The notes: generated by a model not told the origin, from the sequence alone. A stretch of DNA of 64,000 nt from Batillaria attramentaria (GCA_018292915.2 JACVVK020000056.1:1872501-1936500); one strand, 5' to 3'; positions 44,221-57,084 are shown, counted from the first letter of the stretch. Program-made: numbers and translations.

Positions 44221-44350
44221 CGCGTCTGGGTGAGCGGGTGGGTGGGTGTTTTGTTTGTTTGTTTGGTTTTTTTTTTGTTGTTGTTCTTGTTGGGTCTTTT
44301 TGTTGTTGTTTAGGGGTTTTGTTGTTGTTGTTGTTGTTTTTGTTGTTGCT
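44158..44350. repeat. (GT)n(GC)n then (GTT)n
   Basis: GT run ending in a GCGCGC tract at 44211-44224, followed by G/T-rich GTT repeats from 44246. Confidence 0.95.
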
Positions 44351-44441
44351 GATGACATATATTCCCAGAAAATAAACTTCAGTTTGTCGTTTCAACTTAA
44401 TGATAATGCACTTACAGTCGTAACAACATGTACACACATGC

Positions 44442-44527
44442 ACACAGAGAGAGAGAGAGAGAGGGAGACAGACAGACAGACAGACACCAGACATACAGAC
44501 GGACAGACAGACAGAGACAGACAGAGA
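44442..44527. repeat. (GA)n(GACA)n microsatellite
   Basis: GA then GACA tetranucleotides with a few interruptions. Confidence 0.93.
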
Positions 44528-44872
44528 TCCCTTCACAATTTTCAGTCATGTCATGGAAAACCATGCAATCTCTGCTCCCTGAACCAAACGCACGCGCCTC
44601 CAACAAATGTGCAACACAAGATACGGTGAAACCCAACCAGAAATACCCCCACAAATTCGGCGCAGGGTTACGAACGCTATCAGCGAAATCGAAGGCAGGG
44701 CGACCTCTTTGTTTATTGCGAGCATTTCCCGATCATTGGCGTGTGTCCAACGCGACCCCAGTTGATACAGGGCCGCGAGATGCGAAACTAAATGCCACAG
44801 CTCCGATGGCTCGGGGAGAGGGGGTGGGGAGCAAAGGAGGAGGGGGCGTGGGGCGGGTAGCTCCTTAGGTAA

Positions 44873-45024
44873 ACACAGGTCTGGAGGATAATGCCAGGGG
44901 TTGAAAAGCTCATCAACATAGAGTACCGAACGGGCTGTACCATTGGGAGTTCTACGGAGTTCACGTAACATTGTTGGAGCCACTGTGCTGCTTTGACGAC
45001 TGGAGGCGGGCCGGACGGACACCT
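44873..45024 (-). CDS. Possible host exon, unknown protein
   Basis: The upper part of a 158-codon minus-strand frame. It opens at a GTG after an in-frame TAG and first has ATG at residue 18. It reads MLRELRRTPNGTARSVLY, then VDELFNPWHYPPDLC, which looks like real protein rather than repeat translation. A GCCACAG acceptor-like site precedes it. I recognise no family. Downstream the frame becomes Pro/Leu-rich and less convincing. Confidence 0.3.
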
Positions 45025-45439
45025 GTGGCCGCTACCAGATATCCAAAACGGGTGTGTCTCTGATTAGTAGGTGTGTCAGTGATGTCAATGATATTAGCAT
45101 TTCGTAAGTACCAGTATCCGGTAACTCTGTAAATACAGCCGTAGATCTCGCCAGATCTAGAGCGACCATTTGAAACCAGTCAAAAAGTAGGTCAAACCTC
45201 GTTGCGGCTCAAAGGCACCACACTTTCACACAAAAAAGTTGTTCACGTCCCTGGTGCACAGGCTATAACAAATAGTCCGAGTCTTCTGCTAGAATGATTG
45301 GAAAGAATGGCCGCTTATAACGGGAAAAAGCGATACCACTAGTAGATTCTAGTGACAGTTACTATGGGTTGCCAGAAAGATCTAGCTATAAATGATAAGA
45401 TCAATGTAAGTTGTCATAAAGTGAACCCTCTGTCTCATG

Positions 45440-45500
45440 TCAAAGTCAAAATCAAAAGTGTTTATTCCTGAAGCCCCTTCTGGCACTGTAGCGGTAGCGT
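45440..45500 (-). mobile_element. LINE/SINE-type 3' tail
   Basis: On the minus strand GGGGCTTCAGGAATAAACAC then TTTTGATTTTGACTTTGAC, an AATAAA-like signal followed by a TTTGAC repeat. Confidence 0.5.
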
Positions 45501-45574
45501 ATATTACAAGGGAACCGCTCCCACAGGTCAGTCAGTTTGTCAAACGCTTGGTATCGTTTTGTCGGCGTGTCCAT

Positions 45575-45690
45575 ACTGTACTGATTGGCTGTTTGCTGTG
45601 TGTACATCACCCTGGTTGGCTGTTTGTCATGTGTACGTCACACTGATTGGTTGCTTGTCAGGTGTATGCCCTAATGATTGGCTGAGAAAA
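45575..45690 (+). repeat. 31 bp tandem repeat with inverted CCAAT boxes
   Basis: Four units with cores GATTGGCTG (45583), GGTTGGCTG (45614), GATTGGTTG (45645) and GATTGGCTG (45675). The repeat also has GTGTACRTCA, CRE-like in one unit. ATTGG is the reverse of CCAAT, the NF-Y site. Confidence 0.8.
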
Positions 45691-46480
45691 TCAGAGCGAA
45701 CGTGAACTAGTGCTCTGAATACAGGAAACCACAACATGTAGGTAACCTTACTTTCTTATCAACCTTTACACCAAGCTGTGTAACTGCACGATTAAGGCCA
45801 TTTGTTGTCGTCATTGGCTCATGGTCACCATGATACGGTGACCATGACAATGAATAACGTGAGAATGTGCGAGAGAATGGCGAATGGATGAGCGAGCGCA
45901 TGTGTGTGTGCTTGTGTTTGTGTCAATGGAGTAAACTTCAGCATCCTGGAACTAAACCTTCACTTCTCCTGACTTGGTAATTGCATGTGGTCGTTTGTAT
46001 TCGGTTTCTGCATGGTGTGAGTGCGTGAGTATGCGTGGATGGTTGATTGATTGCATGGGATGCTTTGCACCGCCTCAACAGCCATACACTGACAATAGCA
46101 AACACGGTAACTTTGTTGTAGTCAGCCGGCAGGGGGCGAAACGACTACACATTAGTACTCTGGCAACCAGCTAGACACCAAAACAGATCCAGACGTGACT
46201 GCACCGGCCTGACGGACGAACAAATCGCCCAGATTTGAGACAGAAGGCGGACGACGGAATACTGAGGCACGTTACGTTCCACTGGCCAACCCGCGGGTCA
46301 CGGTCTCAGCGAGACAGTGGTAATTAACTGAAAGTAGATAATGCATCTTTCATCCATCTCCCCTCTATAACACCCTCTCATGTTCCGATAGCGCCACGCA
46401 AGCGATCGTAATTTGCTACAACGGTGTATCAACCAGCGCTTAGATCTAAAAGTAACCTCTCTCGTTTACGCAACAAGCAC
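45691..46480. other. No recognised feature
   Basis: GC content and CpG seem to rise towards 46200-46480. A weak inverted repeat GGTCACCATGATACGGTGACC lies near 45825; no gene seen. Confidence 0.35.
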
Positions 46481-46489
46481 TACGCCGGC

Positions 46490-46740
46490 CACGCTCGGCC
46501 GCCATGTTTTCAGACGCTGGAGGCACACTGAGTGATCTCCCCTAATCAGCTGGCGCTGGCGGGCAAATGAAGTCCATACGGAAGCGCGGCGCAGTAAATG
46601 GAGAGAAGTCAGTGAAGCGTCTGTAGACATGTGCTTAGCGGGTGTTCGACAGTTCCTAGCGTGAACTATTCGATTAGTTCAAAAGCCTTTCGGCGTGGTG
46701 GTGGTGTGCATGTCTTGTTATATTTACTGAGCAAGGTGAG
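46490..46740 (+). promoter_or_regulatory. Possible promoter with non-coding first exon
   Basis: A CpG-bearing stretch starts with GGCCGCCATGTTTTCAG, close to the YY1 consensus (reverse AANATGGCGGC), a common promoter-proximal element. It ends with GAGCAAG|GTGAGTAG, a near-consensus 5' splice site at 46735/46736. No TATA box is evident. This arrangement fits a first exon, but no downstream coding exon is identified. Confidence 0.3.
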
Positions 46741-47001
46741 TAGTGGATAGTGTCGTCAGAGGACCACTGACATCAGTTTTAGACGATTCTCACGTCCATG
46801 AATTGAACTGAAGACAGACATTCTATAGTGCATCAGCTTCAAATGTGAAAAAAAATTGTATTACTCTCTGGCTCCTAGCCGGGTTAGGTGAGGGGTAGTT
46901 CGGGTAACCCACGAGTGATCGGGGAAGTCACATCTTGGCCTCGATTAGAGGGACGCCCTGCCTAGGCGAGGGGATGTGTCACACAGTACAGACATCAGTG
47001 G

Positions 47002-49022
<2,021 letters not shown>

Positions 49023-49037
49023 CTATATTCCGGAGAC

Positions 49038-49147
49038 GACTGGGGCCAAATATTTGGCTGGCTTTTTCATCGTTGCCCCGTCTTTGATATCACCCGTATG
49101 TGGTGGAAAAGGACGTTAAACCCCCAAACACCCACCCAATACCCACC
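49038..49147 (+). mobile_element. SINE-A copy, 5' truncated
   Basis: Body and tail only. Duplications CTATATTCCGGAGAC (49023-49037) and CTATACTCCGGAGAC (49148-49162). The left flank carries an extra local copy of the target, near 49005. Confidence 0.9.
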
Positions 49148-49162
49148 CTATACTCCGGAGAC

Positions 49163-49544
49163 TCAGGTGCAGTCAAAGCTGAGGAAACTTTGGCCTTGAG
49201 GGGGTACATCAGTGGGCTACATGACAGTGCAAGATTGTCCAATGCAATTCTTCTCTGTCAAAACCGACCTTTGTTTTTCTTTTTGCTGTTTAAAAGAAGG
49301 ATAAGAAAAACTGGAAGGACAGTGTGTTTTTGTGTGGATCGAATGCTTATGATGGATACCATTTGACTTGCTTTTTCTTTGGAAAATCAGTGCTGGTGAC
49401 TTTTAGCTCATCATATACGGATCTGGATTTTGTCAGTGAAAAGTGGTGTTTATGGTTTACACCTTTTAATTTTTATTTCAAGAGGCCTTCAAAATATCTC
49501 GTGGCTTGTGTTACTCACACTTAGTTGTGTGAGGAGACTCAGAA

Positions 49545-49546
<2 letters not shown>
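49163..49546. other. No recognised feature
   Basis: T-rich unique DNA. Confidence 0.4.
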
Positions 49547-49597
<51 letters not shown>

Positions 49598-49668
49598 TCT
49601 TCTTCTTCTTCGGCGTCTTTCTCGGACATATCTACGATGTGTGTGTGTGTGCCGGTGTGTGTCAGTCA

Positions 49669-49735
<67 letters not shown>
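49547..49735. repeat. (CT)n(CTT)n and (GT)n microsatellites
   Basis: CT to 49593, CTT to 49611, GT from 49638 with early interruptions. Confidence 0.95.
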
Positions 49736-49739
<4 letters not shown>

Positions 49740-49851
49740 AGTATTTAATTGTAGCTTAGTTAGTAGTATTTGTAGCCTGACAAGGACAGGATATCAGACA
49801 GGTCTGCGCGCCTGCTCAGTGATCTGTCAACCTTGTAAACTCAAATTTCGT

Positions 49852-49884
49852 TCGTTCGTTCGTCCGTTCGTTCGTATCCCCATC

Positions 49885-49916
<32 letters not shown>

Positions 49917-49918
49917 GC
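49852..49918. repeat. (GTTC)n and (CT)n microsatellites
   Basis: Six GTTC-type units then CT. Confidence 0.92.
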
Positions 49919-50238
49919 TTATTCTCCAACTCGAAGTTAAATAATGGCATCCCACCCCACCCCTAACGCACCCCCAAAAAGGCGAGTGAGGGTCGTTATT
50001 TAAAAAAAAAAAAAAAAAAGTTTCGTTTACCATTCTGCTTTTCTTGCTTATTGCTCCGCGGGACGGCGAAGTGCATTGTGGGATCGTGAGCGTTTTGATT
50101 ATTTGTGCCTGTTCAACGTTGTTAGCGTGACCTAAACCAGGCACTCCAGGAAAACACAGCGTAATTGTTTCCAGCTGAATTTTGGTTGACGTGTACGGCA
50201 TAACCCGATTTCAAAGTCATTTTTTGAACTTTACCGAC

Positions 50239-50521
50239 CAAGGCCCGTATGTAAAACTCGAGGTTAATTTAACCCACGGCTACGGGTCTAACCGCAGACT
50301 AGGACAAAAGAAACCCCAAAACAAAATTAAATAAAAATGGAAGCGAAGAAAGAAAGACAAAAATCCTTCTATAACGGCATAGGCACTTAGCTGGAATGGA
50401 CCCGCTTCCTGATTTAAAACAAAAAAACAACAGAAAATTTAACCCTAGAGCTAGTGTAGGTCGAGGTTAGACTCTAACCCGGGGCTAAACTCCCTAACCC
50501 CGACTTTTAAATGTGCGCCCA
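50239..50521 (+). mobile_element. MITE copy 4 (CAGGGCCCG family)
   Basis: Left end CAAGGCCCGTATGTAAAAC; right end GTGCGCCCA. The body is closely collinear with copies 1 and 6. Confidence 0.9.
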
Positions 50522-50733
50522 AAGACCGTTTTCAACCTAACTTGATCCACGCGAAACTGATAAACTTGTAAAAAAAAAAACTGTTTTGGTGAAAATGACA
50601 GATTATCAAGAGTCTAATCTAATGACTGATATCTTGGAAAGTTTCTGAAAACAGTTTTGGACAGATTATTTAGAGATCTCAACACCTGAAGTGTATATTT
50701 TTGGGCAATGATTAAATCAAACACGGCTGACAG

Positions 50734-50787
50734 GGGTAAGGAGGGGGGGGAGGGTCGGGAGTTTAACGTCCTTTTCCAACACGTATG
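50734..50787 (-). mobile_element. SINE-A copy, extreme 5' truncation
   Basis: Only the last ~54 bp of SINE-A, from the tail to CCAACACGTATG, with 14 bp duplications AACACGGCTGACAG (50720-50733) and AACACGGCTGGCAG (50788-50801). Confidence 0.9.
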
Positions 50788-50801
50788 AACACGGCTGGCA
50801 G

Positions 50802-51953
50802 AGAGAATGACCATAGTTACTTCACAAGCGGTCAGTGAGTGAAGATGTCTGTCAGGGTTTTCACGTTTTGCTTTCTTAGCACGTTGAATAGTATCATTTA
50901 CAGCAAAAGAAAGAAAAAGCATAAATTCTGATAAAATAAAATAACAGTCAGTTCATTTGAGTCATAGTTTTTAGTCATTCAATTAAGCGATACGTGGAAA
51001 ATCTGAGCAATCTGCAGGTAGACCTACGTTCAGTGCAAACACCCTGTTGAATATCATGCGCATCTAAATAGTAAAACTTCATCATGTCAGTCTCTCCACA
51101 ACTTACCAGTCGAGCTATCGTGCTCCCAGGGGCCACCGTAAAACAGACGCCAACCAACCGCCAGGCTCGTTACAACGTAAGGTCACTGTAACCCGGCGGT
51201 ACATGCACCTTCGCTCGATTTCCGGTACGTAATTATTCGATTTCCTACACTCGATTTAAATGAGTCGAACCCACTCTATTACTTGAACGCTCTTCAAAGA
51301 GAGGACCCCCCTCCCCCACCCCCCTCCTCCCCTCCACCACCAGAAATGGACCACGGTCTGGTCATTACAACAGGCGCAAGGTACCCGGTACAGCTCTCAG
51401 TCGCTGCGGACAGACACGCACTCTCAGCACCCGTCCGTTGGGACCTTCTGCTAATTATCTCACGTAAAGAGCAGAGCCGGTTACCAGCTAAACATTTACA
51501 CGTCGGTAACTACCTTTCGGTAAACGCGAACTGCGATCACGTGGAAGAAATCGCAGCCTTGAACCTTCCTGGGCCTCTTCCAAATGAGGGACGGGTTAAG
51601 GGGGGGAGTCTGCGAGGAGCTGTCAAGATCATTTCACAAACTGCCTCTTTCCCCGCTTATGTTTCGGAATTGTCTTAATCAGATAGAGTGGAGTGCGGTG
51701 GAAAAGACAAAAAGAGAGAAAGAGAAAGTGTCTAAAGATTTATTTTCAGACCTTTTCATTGGGCGAGACACTGACAGTAAATGTATACTCCCGAGTATGC
51801 ACTTACTTAAATCTTCCCAGACAAGAGAGGGAATATAAAAAAGGAAAAGGAACGCTAAACAGGCACTCTCCCTCCCCCCCCCCCCCTTCCCTCCTGTTTT
51901 GTCTTCCAAACGTTAAAAGCGCATAATCCATATTTTCTATGCTTCACATAATT
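50802..51953. other. No supported gene
   Basis: A plus frame 51283-51678 contains MDHGLVITTGARYPVQLS from an ATG near 51346; it is open for ~110 codons after that ATG but unrecognised and preceded by a Pro-coding C-rich run. C-run at 51873. Confidence 0.35.
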
Positions 51954-52455
51954 TTTTTTTTTTTTTTTTTTTTTTGCTGCCCCATCTCTTTGCCAGCCCC
52001 AGAGGCGTTCCTCCCTGGTCATGGGTGGAATCCACGGAGTGCGCTCGAAAGCTGGGGCAATTTTTATTATGCATGATGAGATCAGGATGATGGTAAGGTG
52101 ATGCTATGGAGGTCCGTGTGGTTTGGGACTGCGGGACAGGGCCGCATTCCACGCTTCCTGTCATAAATATCCCGGCGTTAACCCAGCCCGGGAACTACGG
52201 CACCTGCGGTGTCGGCCGTGTCATCATCCACATCATCAGACGTGTCATACCAAGGAAAGCACCCCCAACGTCGCACCAGTGAAGTGGGTGAATCTCGGCT
52301 GTGTGGCAACAGCCTCCCCATTGGGCCCATAGCACACCCGCCCTGGGTAGGAGCCGACATAGGTAGGAAAAATCCCGCTTGCCTCGGCTGGGACTCGAAC
52401 CCGGGTCTCCCGGTCCACGGTCCGAAGTGTTAACCACTACACTAAGGGGACCGGC
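51954..52455 (-). mobile_element. SINE-C, full length with poly-A tail
   Basis: The head at 52370-52455 (minus) reads GTCCCCTTAGTGTAGTGG (A box) and GACCCGGGTTCGAGTCCC (B box), like tRNA-Asp/Glu/Val. A ~400 bp body follows, ending in an A tail of about 23 bases (51954-51976 as T on plus). A shorter relative lies near 7385. No clear target duplication. Confidence 0.8.
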
Positions 52456-52825
52456 CACTCTGTACATATGTTTCAATGGAACAGTTGTGCATGTACGACC
52501 GTTATAGACTGTCTGTAGAGCTCTGACTGCAAGACCGGCAGTGCCATCTACAGACTGTGCGAGACAGCGAAAATTCAATAGACGACTCCACTCGGCTGTT
52601 GGATGTTCCCCCTGACAGCATCTTTAGCTTCTTGAAAGAGTCAAAATTAATCTGTTCTATAAAATCCTCAAGTAAAACGGACTATCCTCGACCTCTATAA
52701 TTATGTTCGACGTACAAAGAAGTGAAACGTGTTTATCATTTAAACAGATTTTTTTTAAAATATATATTTACGTCTTCTTTTTATTGTCTTCCTTTTTATT
52801 TTAGAAGGACCATGATTTGCCGCGA
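52456..52825. other. No recognised feature
   Basis: AT-rich. ATAGACGACTCCACTCGGC at 52578 resembles 60048, the left flank of the CRE repeat. Confidence 0.35.
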
Positions 52826-52875
52826 AATAGTCTTCGTTGCTTGCGCGGCGCTAAACCGTAACTAACTAACTAACT
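52826..52875 (-). repeat. R2 repeat fragment
   Basis: Inverse of the GCGCCGCGCAAGCAAC-AAGACTA module, followed by an ACTA run. Confidence 0.75.
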
Positions 52876-53180
52876 CCACTAGGCAAGCCCGAGGCCAGAG
52901 CCCCGCCAGTTTACTCTGCCGTGTTGACAGAACACTTTACGTCCATGAAGTCATTGCATGTGAAAAAGGGGTGATTTCAAGATGAAAGAGATTGACGTAA
53001 TGGTCTTTTTCCTCAAATGACGTCAATGAACTTACTGCTTTCTTTCCACGTTTTGTTCATATCAAACTACATGATTGTGCTTCCCTCGTTGTAGTGTGTG
53101 GCAAGAAAGTTTGCCATACCATGCCACGTGTTGTGCTCATTATGCCAGGGCACGCGATTGGCTGAATTCAGGGGGGCTCG
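52866..53180 (-). repeat. CRE-rich repeat, copy a
   Basis: Shares TTTACTCTGCCGTGT, GGGGTGATTTCAAGATGAAA, CAAATGACGTCAATG and GTTGTGCTCATTATGCCA with 60055-60350 and 61598-61876. The orientation is set by copy c, where an ORF follows on the minus strand. Confidence 0.85.
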
Positions 53181-53204
53181 CCCTTTTCGTGTGCCCGTCC
53201 AATG

Positions 53205-53262
53205 ACCCATCTTAATTGCCCTCAGGGGATAAAATAATAAAGTATGTGGAATTGAATTGAAA
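53205..53262 (+). mobile_element. LINE-type 3' tail
   Basis: CCTCAGGGGATAAAATAATAAAG, shortened here, then TTGAATTGAA and an A run. Confidence 0.6.
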
Positions 53263-53841
53263 AAAAAAAGTTACCTGTGTGTTGTTGTGAGACACCAGCA
53301 AATGAGCCTAGAAAGATTTGTAAGTTTAAAGTTATAGCTGGGTGAGCCTTTAACCTTTTACTTTAAAAAAAAAAATTCCACTGGGGCAGACTCACATCTA
53401 GAGTATGTTTAAAACCCCGCGCGGGTTCTGTTTATTTGTGCCTTCCTGTCGGCGCAAAAAGAGAAGCAAAGTTTTTGGTTTTTTTTACGAGACCTTTTTG
53501 AAAAATTGCGGGAGTCAGTGCTAGTTTGATCCTCAGTTTATGGAAAGCCCACACGGTAATGGGCACGAAACATCTGTTTGTGATGGAATCACTCAGTGAT
53601 AGCACTGCGGCGCCTTGATCGGATTTACACCATTGTCTTCTGTCTTCGCCAAACCAGACCAGACCCCGGGCAGGTCCTGTGTGCTAAGGCAGCTATCCCA
53701 TCTTGCGCTGGAAGAAATGGTTATGGGGTGAGAACTGGTACCATTAGATCGAATGCTGTAGTTCTGGCACGTAAGTTTACCGGTCTGTTGATAGAGGCAA
53801 AGGCGAGGATCAGTGGAGCCTGCTCAGGATTATGATGAGAT
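53263..53841. other. No supported gene
   Basis: The 53596-53835 frame (IALRRLDRIYTIVFCLRQTR) is unrecognised. Confidence 0.35.
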
Positions 53842-54106
53842 CAGGCTCCGCATGTAGAAGTCGAGGTTAGGGGGTTTTAGTCCCGGGTTAGAGTCTAACC
53901 TCGAACTAAACCAGCTCTAGGGGTGAAATTTTCTGTTGTTTTTTGTTTTAAATCAGGAAGCGGGTCCAATCAGGATTTATTTCTTCTTTACTTCGCCTCC
54001 TTCTTTATATGATTTTGGGTTGTTTTTTTTTGTTTCTTTTGTCCTAGTATGGGTTAGGCCCGTAGCCGTGGGTTAAATTAACCTTGACTTGTACATTCGG
54101 GCCCAG
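53842..54106 (-). mobile_element. MITE copy 5 (CAGGGCCCG family)
   Basis: Inverted copy with a ~20 bp internal deletion relative to copy 2 (the TTCCAGC...GTTGTAG segment is reduced). Confidence 0.88.
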
Positions 54107-54336
54107 GGGTCTAATGCATGGAGACACCAGTATAGGACGTAAATTCAAGACTATCTTGACTACGCTGAGACTAAAACATCAGTACCAGATGTATGAACGG
54201 AGACTATAGCGAGTTTACGACTGTGTTAGGGAGTAAACTGTAAAGCACGCTGAAAACAGTCCCTACGTAATTAGTCTGAGACTAGAGGAGTAGAGCTTAG
54301 CCCAGCTTCTTTTCATGCATCAGACCCCAGATGACG
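54107..54336. other. No recognised feature
   Basis: Short unique stretch. Confidence 0.4.
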
Positions 54337-54383
54337 TCGTCGTCGTCGTTGTTGTTCGTTGTGGTGGTGGTGGTGGTAGTTGT

Positions 54384-54448
<65 letters not shown>

Positions 54449-54451
54449 GTG

Positions 54452-54521
<70 letters not shown>
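54337..54521. repeat. (GTC)n(GTG)n then long (GT)n
   Basis: Trinucleotide repeats leading into a GT array with GTGC interruptions. Confidence 0.95.
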
Positions 54522-54522
<1 letters not shown>

Positions 54523-54535
54523 TTCCCTCAGGTCT

Positions 54536-54975
54536 CCACACTGACACGCCCCTACATATATATGATTCCCTCAAGTCTCCAGATAGGAGCCCTAAAGAAA
54601 GCAGAAACTAGGTGACACCGCAGGTGTGTATAAGGAAAAAAACATCGACTCTACCCAAAAACTTCACCCAGAGGCATTTTACATGTGTGTAAAATACAAC
54701 TTGAAAAACAAGGAAATGGGGGTGTAATGTGGGAAGCGGGTGGGGTGGATCCGGCGTGATAAGCTTCTCTTGGTTGTCTTGGCCGTAGCCTCCCACACCC
54801 AGAAACAAATTCCGGACAGACCAAGCAAAATCTGACCACACCCATACATACTAGTTTCTGAGTCTCCCAAGTCTCCATAGTCTCCATACACGCCCAGGTA
54901 CACAATATCTGATTCCCCGAAGTCCCCATGCAGGAGCCATCAAAGAACTAGAAACCAGGTGGCACCACAGGTGAG
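54536..54975 (+). repeat. Local duplicated segments
   Basis: TATATGATTCCCTCAAGTCT...CAGGTGTG (54556-54627) recurs diverged at 54906-54975. The segment 54626-54740 (AAACATCGACT...ATTTTACATGTGTGTAAAAT) matches the two flanks of the MITE at 57722-58010. Confidence 0.7.
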
Positions 54976-55184
54976 GAATTCTGCTCCGGTGTCCGCTTTC
55001 CAGCTAACCTGCCGTGTCCCTTCCAGCGGGACGTTCTTCCAAGGTGATCTGTCTAGACAGCAACACGCACGTTCGTTTCCGGGTCCTCCCAGTGGAGTCA
55101 CCATTATTGGATACAGTGGATAGGTGTGTTTGTTGTACCCACAAAACTCCCAAAGATCATCCCTTTCACGAAAGTCAGCGATTC

Positions 55185-55500
55185 CTGCATTTTTTTATTT
55201 TTTTATTAGTACTTTATTGTCCCTTTCGGGAAATTCGGGTTACTTCCTCCGGGGGAAGCGCGTCGCACAGCGCACAATACCTGTCCTATTCAGTTTTCAG
55301 TTTTGCTGGGGGAGGAAAGCCGGCTAACCCGGAGAGAAACCCCCGATGAGCAGCCCGGTAGCCAGAAAAACCCGGTATCACAAATCACAAGCTCGACCTG
55401 GGCTCGAACCCGCGCTTCATCGCCGTGACAGCGGTGAAGGCCGTTCAGTAGCGCAGCGGTTAAGTCCGATGCGGTACGTATTAGACCACCGCTAACTGGA
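55185..55500 (-). mobile_element. SINE-D, tRNA-like B box and LINE-like tail
   Basis: On the minus strand: GCGGGTTCGAGCCCAGG (B box), a body with CGGCTTTCCTCCCCCAGC, then GAAGTAACCCGAATTTCCCG and GGGACAATAAAGTACTAAT with an A/T tail. An A-box-like TAGCGCAGCGG lies on the opposite strand at 55450, so the head assignment is unsure. Confidence 0.55.
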
Positions 55501-55646
55501 AGTCTGTAGAGTACACTGGCTCCTTTTGTCAAGACGGCATGAGCCTGGTATAACTCGACGTAACCTGACTTGACTTGATAAATGGAGACTGAAATTCCAA
55601 TTGGTATTTTTACCTTTTATGCACCTGTTCGTCACCCAAAGACGGA

Positions 55647-55816
55647 GGGTGGGTGGGTGTTTGGGGGTTTAACGTCCTTTTCCACCACATAGGGTGATAT
55701 CAAAGACGGGGCAACGATGAAAAAGCCAGCACAAATATTTGGCCCCAGCCGGGATCGAACTCACGACCCGAGCATTAGAAGTCCAACGCTCTGCCATTCG
55801 ACCACCCCGACTCCCC
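55647..55816 (-). mobile_element. SINE-A copy, full length
   Basis: Perfect 14 bp duplications CACCCAAAGACGGA at 55633-55646 and 55817-55830. Confidence 0.95.
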
Positions 55817-56019
55817 CACCCAAAGACGGATGTCCATGTGTACGGATGTCCATAAGGAACAGTATTATGCCTTTGACACTTGCTGGAACTTTCTTTCGCT
55901 ACACCCTTACAGTGGAACTCGTGCCCTAGCTATATGAATCTCAGTCTTCACTGTCACACTGGGAGTTCAGTTTTACGCTGGGCCCTACACCAGCCTTAAC
56001 GCGTTCAAATATAAGGTTT

Positions 56020-56041
56020 CATCATCATCATCATCATCATC

Positions 56042-56073
<32 letters not shown>
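56020..56073. repeat. (CAT)n(CT)n microsatellite
   Basis: Preceded by AAATATAAGGTTT, like the LINE tail before the CAT run at 19245. Confidence 0.93.
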
Positions 56074-56566
56074 ACGGGAGTCTCTTTACCCTTCCCCCCA
56101 CCCCATCCACCCCCGCCCCCACCCCCCACCCCCACTCCCAAACCAGGCTTTTTTTCCTGTGAAGGATGATACCTGGGTGGCCACGGAAGAAAAACCCACA
56201 CCTCTCAGAAGTCTACCTGGAAATGGTACCAAATGTAGAGTTTGTGCGTGCGTGCGTGCGTCAGTAAGTGCGTGTGTGCGCGCGTACGTGCGTGCTTGCG
56301 TGCATAGTCAGTCACGCAGTCTGGCAGTCCAAAACTGACTACCTACATGCGTGCTTACTTGCTTGTTAGTTTTTCCTGTCGTTTAATTCTTCGCACATGT
56401 TAGGAAAGCAAGCACTGGGAGCAAGCAGTAGTCTTGTGCTAACCCCCGTCAGTTACCACCCACGCCACACTGTGAGGAATCCATACACACCTGGTGCTTG
56501 TGCAAACTACTACAACGGTTTGTATTTCACACCTGAGTCGTTACCTCGTTGCCCTCAATCCGGGCT
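56074..56566. other. No recognised feature
   Basis: C-rich then GTGC-rich sequence. Confidence 0.4.
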
Positions 56567-56573
56567 CTCTCTG

Positions 56574-56607
<34 letters not shown>

Positions 56608-56608
56608 C
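56567..56608. repeat. (CT)n microsatellite
   Basis: CT run with GTCT interruptions. Confidence 0.93.
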
Positions 56609-56723
56609 TCAGTAGCCGTGACATAACTGGTATGTTCATCACGCTTTTTAAATGTTCCTGTCTTATTAGAGTGTAGTTTCATTTCCTATGGTTTTATTGC
56701 TATTTTGCTTTTTTTCCTGTTGC

Positions 56724-56754
<31 letters not shown>

Positions 56755-56756
56755 TT

Positions 56757-56870
56757 TTCTATTTAGATAGATACTACTAGAAATAGCAACGCCGGCAGGT
56801 ATGAAAATTGACTGTTTCACGTTAACTACCTCTACCGTTGAAAAATAAAGTTTTCTTGATTCTTGATCAG
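56757..56870 (+). mobile_element. LINE 3' end, diverged
   Basis: ACTAGAAATAGCAACGCCGG, then CTACCGTTGAAAAATAAAG and a TTCTTGA tail; related to 19081-19260. A GT run (56730-56754) lies just upstream. Confidence 0.6.
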
Positions 56871-56907
56871 TCTCTGTACATATGCACTTCACGGTACGCA
56901 CGCGCAC

Positions 56908-56909
<2 letters not shown>

Positions 56910-56945
<36 letters not shown>

Positions 56946-56947
56946 CG

Positions 56948-57005
<58 letters not shown>

Positions 57006-57007
57006 CG

Positions 57008-57079
<72 letters not shown>
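56910..57079. repeat. (GT)n array with two GCCGATG interruptions
   Basis: Identical GTGCCGATGTG interruptions at 56942 and 57002 suggest a 60 bp higher-order duplication inside the array. Confidence 0.95.
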
Positions 57080-57080
<1 letters not shown>

Positions 57081-57084
57081 GGCT

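Noticed and set aside
44546..44870. Downstream half of the 158-codon ORF
   Set aside because: It passes through Pro/Leu-rich sequence from a G-rich tract (44815-44860) and unrelated DNA. Only the first ~50 codons look protein-like.
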